A DNA stretch of 64,000 nt from an uncultured Dokdonia sp. (GTDB taxonomy: Bacteria > Bacteroidota > Bacteroidia > Flavobacteriales > Flavobacteriaceae). Shown here one piece after another: positions 38,456-46,147 of this stretch. Positions within the stretch are counted from its first letter, which is position 1; each line of letters opens with the position of its first letter. The position numbers and the translations under genes are program-made. The stretch lies in assembly GCF_937910895.1 (NCBI RefSeq), contig NZ_CALEMI010000160.1:90209-154208 (forward strand). Reading direction: 5' to 3'. Below the pieces are notes generated by a model. It had not been told where the DNA came from. It worked only from the letters and a program-made list of their open reading frames with translations, and did no database searches.

Positions 38456-39058
38456 TCAAATAACCTCAAACAACTTCCCTGGCAAAGGGCGTATCACACC
38501 TTTGAGTTCCATGGTGAGGAGGATTCCTGCTATTCTGTGAGTGGGCATTTTACAATGTAACGCAATAAGATCTAACTGTTCTTTTCCGTGTTCTGTTAGA
38601 AAACGCCAAATAGATTTTTCGTCATCATCTAGTTCTACAAAAAGTTTTTTCTGAACAGGTAATGGGGCATCTTCTTTTAGTTTCCAATTAAGAATATACG
38701 CTAAGTCTGCTGCCGATGTAAGCAAATGTGCTTTGTGTTGTTTAATCAGATTATTACAACCTATACTTAACGGGTCATTCGCTCTTCCTGGTACGGCAAA
38801 TACATCACGGTGATAGCCATTGGCAAAATCTGTAGTGACGAGAGAGCCTCCTTTGGCGGCACTTTCTATCACAATAGTCGCCTCACTGAGTCCGGCAATA
38901 ATCCGATTACGTTGTAAAAAATTAGTGTGAACAAAGGTATCTGATGTCCAAAAATCGGTCATAAAGCCACCGTTTTTTTCTACCTCTTTTATGTATTTAC
39001 TATGCACTTTCGGATACATCTTATCAAGTCCATGCGCCAATACGCCAATTGGTTGTGT
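38456..39058 (-). pseudogene. dprA: dprA, C-terminal part only (5' end lost at the island junction)
   Basis: About 195-200 codons remain of a protein normally near 370 aa. They match the second half of the DprA Rossmann domain (IGVLAHGLDKMYPKVHSKY, FLQRNRIIAGLSEATIVIESA, GSLVTTDFA, VFAVPGR) and the C-terminal winged-helix domain. Homology can be read upstream to about ATQPIGVLAHG near 39058-39061, where it stops and an in-frame stop follows at 39074-39076. No start other than a TTG inside the conserved block exists. DprA loads RecA onto incoming DNA in natural transformation, so this allele is probably dead. The 5' part may lie on the far side of the island, outside the window. Confidence 0.85.
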
Positions 39059-39480
39059 TGCCCATTTGCAATGTTAATCTAAATGTCCCCAAACCTACAG
39101 ATAGAGCACTCCCTCCTGAATCAAATAAAACTCTAGGAGCTGAATTAAAGAGAAAACGTATGGAATCTCAACTATCACAAAGAGAAGCCGCAGAACGGCT
39201 CTCAGTATCATTGATAACGTATAGGGGATATGAAAGTAATAAGAATATTCCTCACGATCATATTAAGAATAGAGTTAATCAATTTATTGGATATAACTTC
39301 TGGGATGATGGTTCTGAAACCTTAGCTAATAAGCTTTTACGCTATCGAATAAAAAAAGAAATGACAGCTGCTGAATTAGGAACTGTCATAGGGGTTAGTA
39401 GGAATACAATCAAACGAATTGAAACAGAAATTTATGTATCAGATAAAATGAAAAAGATAATTAGTGGTTTCTTGAAATAA
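39049..39480 (+). CDS. Double helix-turn-helix (XRE-like) protein at the island edge
   Basis: 143 aa with a TTG at 39049, or about 140 aa from GTG/TTG at 39055/39058. It has two HTH units: residues about 28-60 (LGAELKRKRMESQLSQREAAERL) and about 95-130 (NKLLRYRIKKEMTAAELGTVIGVSRNT). This tandem layout with the NVPKPTDRALPPE lead-in is seen in DNA-binding proteins that travel with recombinases. Its first codons overlap the dprA remnant, so it may itself have been cut at its 5' end when the island formed. Whether it is expressed is uncertain. Confidence 0.6.
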   Translation: MVVLPICNVNLNVPKPTDRALPPESNKTLGAELKRKRMESQLSQREAAERLSVSLITYRGYESNKNIPHDHIKNRVNQFIGYNFWDDGSETLANKLLRYRIKKEMTAAELGTVIGVSRNTIKRIETEIYVSDKMKKIISGFLK

Positions 39481-39649
39481 CCTCAAATTTATAAAATGTT
39501 ATTATATGTTTTATGTCTTATAATCCAAATGGATAGTAACTAACACTATTTTAAGAGCTTTTAAATTTTTTTCAGGCAAGCTACTACTTCTATAAAAGGA
39601 GTATTTTCAATGAACTCTACGTTAGCACTAAATTATGTAATCTTATTAA

Positions 39650-40735
39650 TTAAAATAAATCCATACTAGGAAAATACTCTCTTAAACATCTTGGGTCATT
39701 TTCAATATTATTTAACACATCTTTAAGTATTTCTTTCGATTCTGTTTTTTCTCGATTCGACATCAATTCAGAAATTACGTTGTTAGTATTATCTGGGGAA
39801 ACTATTCTTATTGTTTCTATATTGTCAATAATGTATTTTAGTGTAATTTTCAAATTCCCAATAATTGTGGAATTAAAATAATTAATGTTCTCCAATGCCT
39901 TCTTTGTCAACTCCTTTATAAGTATAGATTTCATAGGAACATCTTTCTTTTCTCTTAAAATTTTTAGCAATTTTATTATTTCTCTTTTATCATTTACATT
40001 ATCACCAAAATCTTCTTGTTTGTACGGATTCATTTTAATCCTTGATGCATTTCCAAATATGTTTTCAGGATTTTCATATAAGTGATATTCATTTCCTCCT
40101 TTTCTAAAATCCGTTCGTCTACCTGGAACAACATCTATACAAGTCTTTTCTCCATCTATATTATATATTAAACCTATTGATCGTCTTTGTTTTCTTACTT
40201 TAATCAAATCTGTATCTTCAAACTCATACCTGAAATAATCTAATACTGAATAATACATTTCTTCTAATGTCCTAAAACTTGTTTTTTTAAAACTAATCCT
40301 TATGTCAAAATCTGAGATTTTAGTTACCGAAGTTTTTTGTTTAACTGAACCTTGGTGAGTTGGTCGTCCTAATATTTCACTATGATACCTTTTCTTCAAA
40401 GCTTTTTTAATTCTCAACGACTTTCGTAATGTCTTTTGATCAAAATTATCCATTTTACATGAAGTCACAACTGAAGATAAATAAGTAACCTCATCAATAT
40501 CACTCTCATCAATATCTCCAGATTCAAAAAGAGATATAATCAAGAGCCAAAAACTAGTTATTGAAGCTCCAATTACGGCACCTTGAAGAGTAGACTTTAT
40601 AACAGAGTTAAGATCAAAATCTAAATTCGGATCTTCCTTAATAGCATTCCACTGATAAATAACATTTAACAATAACGCTATACTACCTCCATATATTCCG
40701 CCTTTTGATATTTCTCTAGTTCTATTATTTTTCAT
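39650..40735 (-). CDS. Membrane-anchored protein with nucleotidyltransferase-like domain, last gene of the CBASS operon
   Basis: 361 aa. Two N-terminal hydrophobic segments with glycine spacing (about residues 11-29 and 50-70) are followed from about 110 by a nucleotidyltransferase fold: Gly-Ser at 129-130 (HQGSV), Asp142 and Asp144 (SDFDIRI), Asp201 (CIDVVPG), then a helical part with NDKREIIKLLKIL and MKSILIKEL, as in OAS/CD-NTase-like enzymes. The putative metal-binding Asp residues appear intact. It occupies the slot where type III CBASS normally carries the NucC endonuclease; 29 bases separate it from the TRIP13-like gene. I know of no standard effector of this architecture. Role as effector or as second synthase is inference. 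Confidence 0.65.
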   Translation of the reverse strand: MKNNRTREISKGGIYGGSIALLLNVIYQWNAIKEDPNLDFDLNSVIKSTLQGAVIGASITSFWLLIISLFESGDIDESDIDEVTYLSSVVTSCKMDNFDQKTLRKSLRIKKALKKRYHSEILGRPTHQGSVKQKTSVTKISDFDIRISFKKTSFRTLEEMYYSVLDYFRYEFEDTDLIKVRKQRRSIGLIYNIDGEKTCIDVVPGRRTDFRKGGNEYHLYENPENIFGNASRIKMNPYKQEDFGDNVNDKREIIKLLKILREKKDVPMKSILIKELTKKALENINYFNSTIIGNLKITLKYIIDNIETIRIVSPDNTNNVISELMSNREKTESKEILKDVLNNIENDPRCLREYFPSMDLF

Positions 40736-40764
40736 TTTAGATCAAATTTTACTTAAACAAAGTG

Positions 40765-41697
40765 TTATTTATCTTGAAATGGAGGCGTGGGTATTATTCT
40801 GTTAGCAATTTCTTTAGATTTTTTAGGGTTTACAGCCTCATTTGGATATGCGTCTAAAATTAAAGAAGGTAATAGTCGTTGCGTTAAATCAGAAAATGTA
40901 AATCCATATTCTCTTATATCAGTTTTGCCTGTGACCTCCACCATATCTTTAATATTATGATTAGTGAAACCAAGTTCAGTCAATGGTTCTTTTAAAACAG
41001 CTAATCTTTGTTCTTCATTCGGTCTGCTAAATTTTAAGATATCGGCAGCTCTTCTCTTTATTGCAGGGTCTAAAGAGTTTAAGCGATTCGTACACATGAT
41101 AACTGCTGCTGGAAGTTTTCCATTAGCTATTCTATCAATTCCACGTATAAATGCATTTACTCCAGCTTTATCTTCATGATGCATTTGGTTACTTTCGCGA
41201 GATTGAGTCAAAGCATCAGCTTCGTCCACTAGAAGAATTACTGCTCCTCTAGATTTACCTGATGGATTGTTGAGTTTTTTAGCTTTTTCAATTGAATAAT
41301 CAAATGCTGTAGATATGAGTTTTGTCATTTCGCCAACACGACCTTGTCCTCTTGCGGATAAACTTAAAGGCAGTAAAGTAACATCTATTTTTTCTTGTCT
41401 AGCAACTGCATCACCAATACATGTTGCTAATTCTGATTTACCTGATCCAACATCTCCTTCTAAAATCACCAATGGAGGTCTTCTTAATACAATATTGGAT
41501 ATATGTTTTGCATTGGGATGATATTTTTCAATCCAAGATTTGATTCCTTCAGGATTTATTAACAAACTTAGGATTTTAGTCATACGACTTTTATGACTAT
41601 CTAATCCAACCAATGCGTTTAGTCGATCTTGAAATTCAAAATCTGGATATATAACTGCTTGTTCAAATAAGCTTTCTGTTGATGGTCTTGTACTCAT
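40765..41697 (-). CDS. cap6: TRIP13/Pch2-like AAA+ ATPase of type III CBASS (Cap6)
   Basis: 310 aa. Walker A GDVGSGKSE at residues 81-89, Walker B VILLVDEADAL at 153-162, and the SLSARGQGRVGEMTKLIS segment at 112-129 are characteristic of bacterial TRIP13 homologues that partner HORMA proteins. In these systems the ATPase forms a hexamer that unfolds the HORMA N-terminus and releases it from the CD-NTase, so holding the system off. It begins two bases after the HORMA stop codon, one operon. Confidence 0.9.
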   Translation of the reverse strand: MSTRPSTESLFEQAVIYPDFEFQDRLNALVGLDSHKSRMTKILSLLINPEGIKSWIEKYHPNAKHISNIVLRRPPLVILEGDVGSGKSELATCIGDAVARQEKIDVTLLPLSLSARGQGRVGEMTKLISTAFDYSIEKAKKLNNPSGKSRGAVILLVDEADALTQSRESNQMHHEDKAGVNAFIRGIDRIANGKLPAAVIMCTNRLNSLDPAIKRRAADILKFSRPNEEQRLAVLKEPLTELGFTNHNIKDMVEVTGKTDIREYGFTFSDLTQRLLPSLILDAYPNEAVNPKKSKEIANRIIPTPPFQDK

Positions 41698-41699
41698 AA

Positions 41700-42209
41700 T
41701 TAATATTTTTTAACAGTGAAACGATTTAGTGATTTACTTCCGGAACTATATGTTTTGTCTTGCAACATGTAACCATTTACACCTGGTTCAGCTGCTCCCG
41801 TTCTTTTGATAGGCAAATTGTTCTTATAATTATTTCTTTCTTCTGAACTTAAATTAAACCACGATGAAGTATATATGAGATAACTATTAAAGAACGCTCC
41901 TTTAACATCAGCTCCAGGTTTTATTCTTCCAGGATCGTCATCAACCCCTGATGTGTTAGCAAGGTCTCTTGCTGTATACTGTATTGTGGGTTCTGTCCAA
42001 TCACCATCTTTTTGAAATCCGTAAGTAACTTTATCTAGATAACCATCTTTAAGAAGTTCTATCATCTCTGCTTCTAAATCAGATATGTGACTATCAGATG
42101 GAGCACCATAAAACCTTTGCATTCTTTTTAAATCTGTTGCTACTTTGGCTGCTAGTTCTTTAGCATGTGTAATTGTGAAACTATTATTAAATGTATTACT
42201 ATAACTCAT
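41700..42209 (-). CDS. cap7: Bacterial HORMA-domain protein of type III CBASS (Cap7)
   Basis: 169 aa from the ATG at 42209; the frame opens 11 codons earlier but would overlap cdnC. The whole protein is one HORMA unit of the bacterial family 1: TITHAKELAAKVATDLKRM, YGAPSDSHISDLEAEMIELL, VTYGF, DDDPGRIKPGADVKGA and a C-terminal safety-belt region (GYMLQDKTYSSGSKSLNRF). It is thought to sense a phage peptide, close around it and switch on the CD-NTase. Single HORMA protein, so the sub-type with one HORMA gene. Confidence 0.93.
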   Translation of the reverse strand: MSYSNTFNNSFTITHAKELAAKVATDLKRMQRFYGAPSDSHISDLEAEMIELLKDGYLDKVTYGFQKDGDWTEPTIQYTARDLANTSGVDDDPGRIKPGADVKGAFFNSYLIYTSSWFNLSSEERNNYKNNLPIKRTGAAEPGVNGYMLQDKTYSSGSKSLNRFTVKKY

Positions 42210-42219
42210 ATAACTTTTT

Positions 42220-43185
42220 TTAAATGTGAAATGATGGACCAAATACTTTTTTCCAGTAGTAAACAGTATTTTCTTTTGTAGTAGCAGCTAATGCAGCATC
42301 TATTGCATCGCCTGCATCTATTGCAGCATCTTCAATCAAATCTGCTTGAGCGTTTGTATAAAGCTTTGCTGCATTATTTTCTGCATTAACTGGATCTATG
42401 ATCTGTACAGGCTCTGAAAATGTTCCGATGCTGCCATAAGCATAATAATCATTAAATGAAATTTGATCCCTTACACCAGTTGTTGCTAGATAGGTAAAAA
42501 AGCTTTGAAGCGCTTCTGGATAATCCGAAAAGTCTTGACCATTATCTGCAAGTTTTGCAAATATTAATTCGATCATAAATGACTTGAACTTAAAATCAGG
42601 GTTTTCAATTTTCATATTTTTCGCCCAATATTTTGCAAGTCTGATTATCTGTGCGAAATGAGTGTTATTTTTTGATTTCCTCGCTTTGATAAATTCTATA
42701 TGGAATGGGATATTCGTTTTTAAAAACGAACCATCATTTTGACTTACAAGATCGCCATACCAGTCTGGATCATCGTAATAAAGTATTGGTACAATGTCTA
42801 CGTCTAAACTAGTTCCTTTGAAAGAAACTTGAACAGAATATGTTTGTGGAACTACTTGATCTGGACTAAAATTAGGGAAAGCCTTTCGTAACTTTTCTGC
42901 TAAATAATTTAATAACTCTTCTATACTAGACGGAGCATCGTCTGCCTTGATATAACAACCAACATCAATATCACTAATTGATTTTAGAGCAGTGCCTTTT
43001 GCAAGACTTCCAGAAATAAGCATTCTTTTTAACACAAAGTCTGGATGCTCATTTAAGTAGTTTGTAAGTTTATCTCTCAACCGACCTGCCTGTGCTCGAT
43101 ATTCTTTGGCTTTATCACTCGGTAAATTAATAGTATTTACTGCCCAATTCGCTATGTCTTTTTGTGAGACGTGTTCTCTTCCCAT
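42220..43185 (-). CDS. cdnC: CD-NTase (CdnC-like) cyclic oligonucleotide synthase of type III CBASS
   Basis: 321 aa. SGSLAKGTALKSISDIDVG has Gly-Ser at 59-60 and Asp72/Asp74; the third acid lies in SLDVDIVP (Asp128/130). The helical domain includes IIRLAKYWAKNM and FKSFMIELIFAKL. Linkage with HORMA and TRIP13 genes points to clade C; the E. coli relative makes cyclic tri-AMP, but the product here cannot be read from the sequence. First gene of the operon; a NarL-type palindrome stands 57 bases before its start codon. Confidence 0.92.
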   Translation of the reverse strand: MGREHVSQKDIANWAVNTINLPSDKAKEYRAQAGRLRDKLTNYLNEHPDFVLKRMLISGSLAKGTALKSISDIDVGCYIKADDAPSSIEELLNYLAEKLRKAFPNFSPDQVVPQTYSVQVSFKGTSLDVDIVPILYYDDPDWYGDLVSQNDGSFLKTNIPFHIEFIKARKSKNNTHFAQIIRLAKYWAKNMKIENPDFKFKSFMIELIFAKLADNGQDFSDYPEALQSFFTYLATTGVRDQISFNDYYAYGSIGTFSEPVQIIDPVNAENNAAKLYTNAQADLIEDAAIDAGDAIDAALAATTKENTVYYWKKVFGPSFHI

Positions 43186-43241
43186 AATTTTAATGTGTTA
43201 TTTTATGATGGCAAGAACGTCACATTTTGAGAGTGATTCAA

Positions 43242-43257
43242 TACCTTGGTGAGGGTA
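43242..43257. promoter_or_regulatory. NarL-type operator 1, before the CBASS operon
   Basis: TACCTTGGTGAGGGTA, an inverted repeat of two heptamers (TACCTTG and, on the other strand, TACCCTC) separated by two bases. The same 16-mer lies before the protease operon and, as TACCTTGGTGAAGGTA, before the histidine-kinase operon. Confidence 0.75.
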
Positions 43258-43442
43258 TATTTTGTGTTGGAAACACTAAGTTTCTTGAATAGGAAAGATG
43301 ACGAAGAGGTAGTAGGCGGATAGTTGCTTTCACGGTGTTAAATGTCTGTCTTTCAAAAGAAACTTCTTTTATTTCTAATTCTAGCGCGCCAGACTGACTA
43401 TTTCTCTAAATAGATCTACTAGGCCTATTTTTAAAGCTCTTC

Positions 43443-44291
43443 CTAATCTTTATATAAATTTTGAAGTTTTAATAATGTCATGGCATTGTTATACAAATGT
43501 GGTACTACATTGGCATACGTTAATAAGTGTTTCTTTGGTATATTTTTAAACTCCGAAAGTCGTGATGGATAGAATAAGTCATTCGAATAATATAATACTC
43601 CTATTCCTTGACTAACTAACTGTTTGGTTAAAGGGATCATGTAATCGTCCAAATAGGTTTGATCCCATTTTCTGCCATCAGCACTAGAATTATCAAAAAT
43701 GACTAGTTCAAAATCTGTTGGATGTGATCCATTTTTATTTATCAATTTATCTTTTATCTGTTTGTAAGTTAATTCTTTAACACTTATTTCCGTACAATTG
43801 AATTGTACTTTTGAAGAGCCTTTCATAAAAATTCGTTCTAAATCTTCATTAATAGGTGTTGTAACTTCGTTTACTAATAGTATTTGAGATTGCCCTCGCA
43901 ATTCTTCGTTATCTTTTTCAGAGTTTTTAATATGCTGTATAGTTCTAATTTCTGCTTCTCTTACATTTTCGATAGATTTTTGAAATTTTCTTTTCACCGT
44001 TTTATCTAATCCAAAAATGCCTAAAAAAGTTAAGACTAATGTTAGTAATATTCCTTGTACTCCTAGTTTGGTAATGAATAGATTATCAATTTTATTTTCA
44101 TTGGTGATGGTTCGTTTTGTATTCTCTAGAATATTCTTATTTAATGAGTTTACTTCCTTATCTATTTTTTGTTGAATCTGAATTTCTGAATTATTAGTTT
44201 CTATTGAAACTTCTTGAACTTTGTTAGTGTCTTGTTGTGCAGCTAGAAGCGTCACAAAACTTATTGCTATGATGAATATTGTTTTTTTCAT
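43443..44291 (-). CDS. Membrane protein with cytosolic Rossmann-like C-terminal domain
   Basis: 282 aa, no named family recognised. Residues 1-18 are a signal peptide or first membrane segment; 20-70 are polar and coiled-coil-like; 77-94 is a clear membrane helix (GVQGILLTLVLTFLGIFGL); 100-130 is charged; 135-282 alternates strands and helices in Rossmann order (SQILLVNEVT, DFELVIFDNS, GIGVLYYSN, ending HLYNNAMTLLKLQNLY). It looks like a membrane-tethered signalling or effector module with a receiver/TIR-like fold. It follows the protease gene by 25 bases and so belongs to that operon. Confidence 0.55.
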   Translation of the reverse strand: MKKTIFIIAISFVTLLAAQQDTNKVQEVSIETNNSEIQIQQKIDKEVNSLNKNILENTKRTITNENKIDNLFITKLGVQGILLTLVLTFLGIFGLDKTVKRKFQKSIENVREAEIRTIQHIKNSEKDNEELRGQSQILLVNEVTTPINEDLERIFMKGSSKVQFNCTEISVKELTYKQIKDKLINKNGSHPTDFELVIFDNSSADGRKWDQTYLDDYMIPLTKQLVSQGIGVLYYSNDLFYPSRLSEFKNIPKKHLLTYANVVPHLYNNAMTLLKLQNLYKD

Positions 44292-44316
44292 TGATTTTAT
44301 TTTAAAAGATTGAAAG

Positions 44317-45420
44317 TTATTTTTTATCAGGATGAACTTTGTATGTATATTTTATGCCTAATTCTTCTAGTAGTTCAATAAGAAATAGTCCGCTAACAGC
44401 GTAATTAGTTCTAAACCCAGTATATTCTTCAGAAGTACCTGCATAGTGAATTCCTAGTACTTTTCCAGATGTGAAGTCTAACAAAGGGGATCCTGAATTT
44501 CCTCCCCAAGTGGTACAATCATGATGGTAGATGTAATTTGAAATACAGGTTCTAAAAAAAGCACCTGGTGCAAATTGTTTTACGCCTGATACTCCATTAA
44601 AAGAAGCACTTCGTAATTCTTCATTTTCACTACATGCAGGATAACCAATGACATAAATATCTTCTTTCAATGTTGGAGGCTTATAAGAAAGTTCTAATCC
44701 TTCAGGTAATTGATGCTCATTATGATTTATAGTTTGTACTCGTAACAAAGCAATATCTAATTCTGAATTTTTAGTAATATGAATTACTTCTTTGATATCA
44801 AATTCAAGTTCTTCACGGGTATCATGCTCTTCTTTAAAATCAATTTTAACTCCTAATGGACGCCTTCTATGACTTTCCTTTATTTGGAATACTCCTTTTT
44901 CTTTTTGTGAAGCAAAATGCTGTGCTACATGTCTATTTGTTACAATGATATCCGTATCATAAATTAGCCATCCTGTGCCTGCCCATTTTCTTCTATCATC
45001 TCCTATAATTTCAATACGCCCAACAGCAGGAATCACTTTGGAAATCGTATCTATGTTTTCTGTTATGTGTTTTTCCCAAGATGTTGTAATGGCAATATCA
45101 ATTTGATCGTTATTGATAAGAAATACAGGACGATCAATGGTTTTTATAATACTTTGTTCGGCACGCTTGTATAAGTCGACTTCTTCAACTATTCCGTCAA
45201 TGGAAGAGTTAAAAAGCATATCAATTACATATTTATCTTCATGGTCATTTAAAAATGTTTGTAGGCTTTCAAAGAAGGTTCCATCATTGGTAAAGTCAAC
45301 ACGAAGTTCTATACTTCGAATTATTTCTTCATTGTTGTAATAGTCTTTTAAATTGGCTAAGACTTCTTTAGGAGATTTTACTGAATTTTCGTTTTCTGAA
45401 GCTTGTTTTTGTGAATCCAT
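44317..45420 (-). CDS. Trypsin-like serine protease (S1 fold) with N-terminal helical domain
   Basis: 367 aa. The triad is complete: His164 in VTNRHVAQHFA, Asp222 in SELDIALLRV, Ser309 in TWGGNSGSPLLD. No signal peptide is visible, so it is probably cytosolic. Residues about 15-90 form a separate acidic helical domain of unknown family (YYNNEEIIRSIELRV, LQTFLNDHEDKY) that could be an adaptor, similar in layout to effector-associated domains of bacterial conflict systems; that comparison is inference. Genes of this type can be the cutting arm of defence systems. An operator copy lies 53-68 bases before the start codon. Confidence 0.85.
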   Translation of the reverse strand: MDSQKQASENENSVKSPKEVLANLKDYYNNEEIIRSIELRVDFTNDGTFFESLQTFLNDHEDKYVIDMLFNSSIDGIVEEVDLYKRAEQSIIKTIDRPVFLINNDQIDIAITTSWEKHITENIDTISKVIPAVGRIEIIGDDRRKWAGTGWLIYDTDIIVTNRHVAQHFASQKEKGVFQIKESHRRRPLGVKIDFKEEHDTREELEFDIKEVIHITKNSELDIALLRVQTINHNEHQLPEGLELSYKPPTLKEDIYVIGYPACSENEELRSASFNGVSGVKQFAPGAFFRTCISNYIYHHDCTTWGGNSGSPLLDFTSGKVLGIHYAGTSEEYTGFRTNYAVSGLFLIELLEELGIKYTYKVHPDKK

Positions 45421-45472
45421 GGTACTTGTTTTTGTATGACAACAAGTATGTTAGAAACAACAAAAATGGCAA

Positions 45473-45488
45473 TACCTTGGTGAGGGTA
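45473..45488. promoter_or_regulatory. NarL-type operator 2, before the protease operon
   Basis: TACCTTGGTGAGGGTA, identical in all 16 bases to operator 1, between the response-regulator stop and the protease start. Confidence 0.75.
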
Positions 45489-45514
45489 TATTTAATCAAA
45501 TCGGGAAATAAAGC

Positions 45515-46147
45515 TTAGTCAAAATCATAACCTCTGTTGAGTGCGTAACTCAATAGAGCATCTCGACCTTTAAGGTTTAATTTCTTTGTAATGTTTTTAC
45601 GATGTGTCAATACTGTATGTTTACTAACAAATAGTTTGTCGGCAATCTCTTGGCTACTCAATCGCTTACCTATCAATTCTAAGATTTGATTTTGCGTTTT
45701 AGTAAGAAGTTTTTCTTTTCTTATTTCAGTTGTAGAACTCTCTTCCTCCAATGGAACATCTGAGTCGTAGTAGATTTCTCCTGCATGTACCTCCCTGATT
45801 GCTTTTAAAAGCACTGGTAATGTTGCATTTTTAAGCAAGTATCCTTTTGCACCAGCATCTACCATTTTGTTGAAAAGCTCACGTTTTCTAAACATAGTAA
45901 ACGCAATGACTTTGATATGTGAATACTTTGCTGTGATTTGTTTTGTTGCTTCAATACCATCTAACTTTGGCATACGAATGTCCACAATTACAACATGTAT
46001 ATGTCTACTCTTTTGCTCTAAAAGTTCTAGTAAAGCAACTCCATCATTTACTTTACCGATAATGGCAATATCTTTTTCAAACCCAAAAAAAAGATCTATT
46101 CCGTCAATAAGACTATTATGATCTTCTGCAATTACGATATTTATCAT
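45515..46147 (-). CDS. NarL/LuxR-family response regulator
   Basis: 210 aa. The receiver domain has the acidic pair in IVIAEDHNS, phospho-acceptor Asp56 in VIVDIRMPKLDG, and the conserved Thr/Lys (FTMF, YLLKNAT). The C-terminal LuxR-type HTH (residues about 145-205) reads LTKTQNQILELIGKRLSSQEIADKLF and SKHTVLTHRKNI in sequence. Its start overlaps the kinase stop by four bases, so they are a cognate pair. NarL-family proteins bind heptamers in a 7-2-7 palindrome, exactly the layout of the three 16-bp sites here. Confidence 0.92.
   Translation of the reverse strand: MINIVIAEDHNSLIDGIDLFFGFEKDIAIIGKVNDGVALLELLEQKSRHIHVVIVDIRMPKLDGIEATKQITAKYSHIKVIAFTMFRKRELFNKMVDAGAKGYLLKNATLPVLLKAIREVHAGEIYYDSDVPLEEESSTTEIRKEKLLTKTQNQILELIGKRLSSQEIADKLFVSKHTVLTHRKNITKKLNLKGRDALLSYALNRGYDFD

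Noticed and set aside
38456..39040. Complete short DprA with a TTG start
   Set aside because: The TTG is in the middle of a conserved block, and homology extends upstream past it before being cut; half of the protein is missing.
39650..40735. NucC endonuclease as the CBASS effector
   Set aside because: The gene at the effector position has membrane helices and nucleotidyltransferase motifs, with none of the restriction-like nuclease motifs of NucC.
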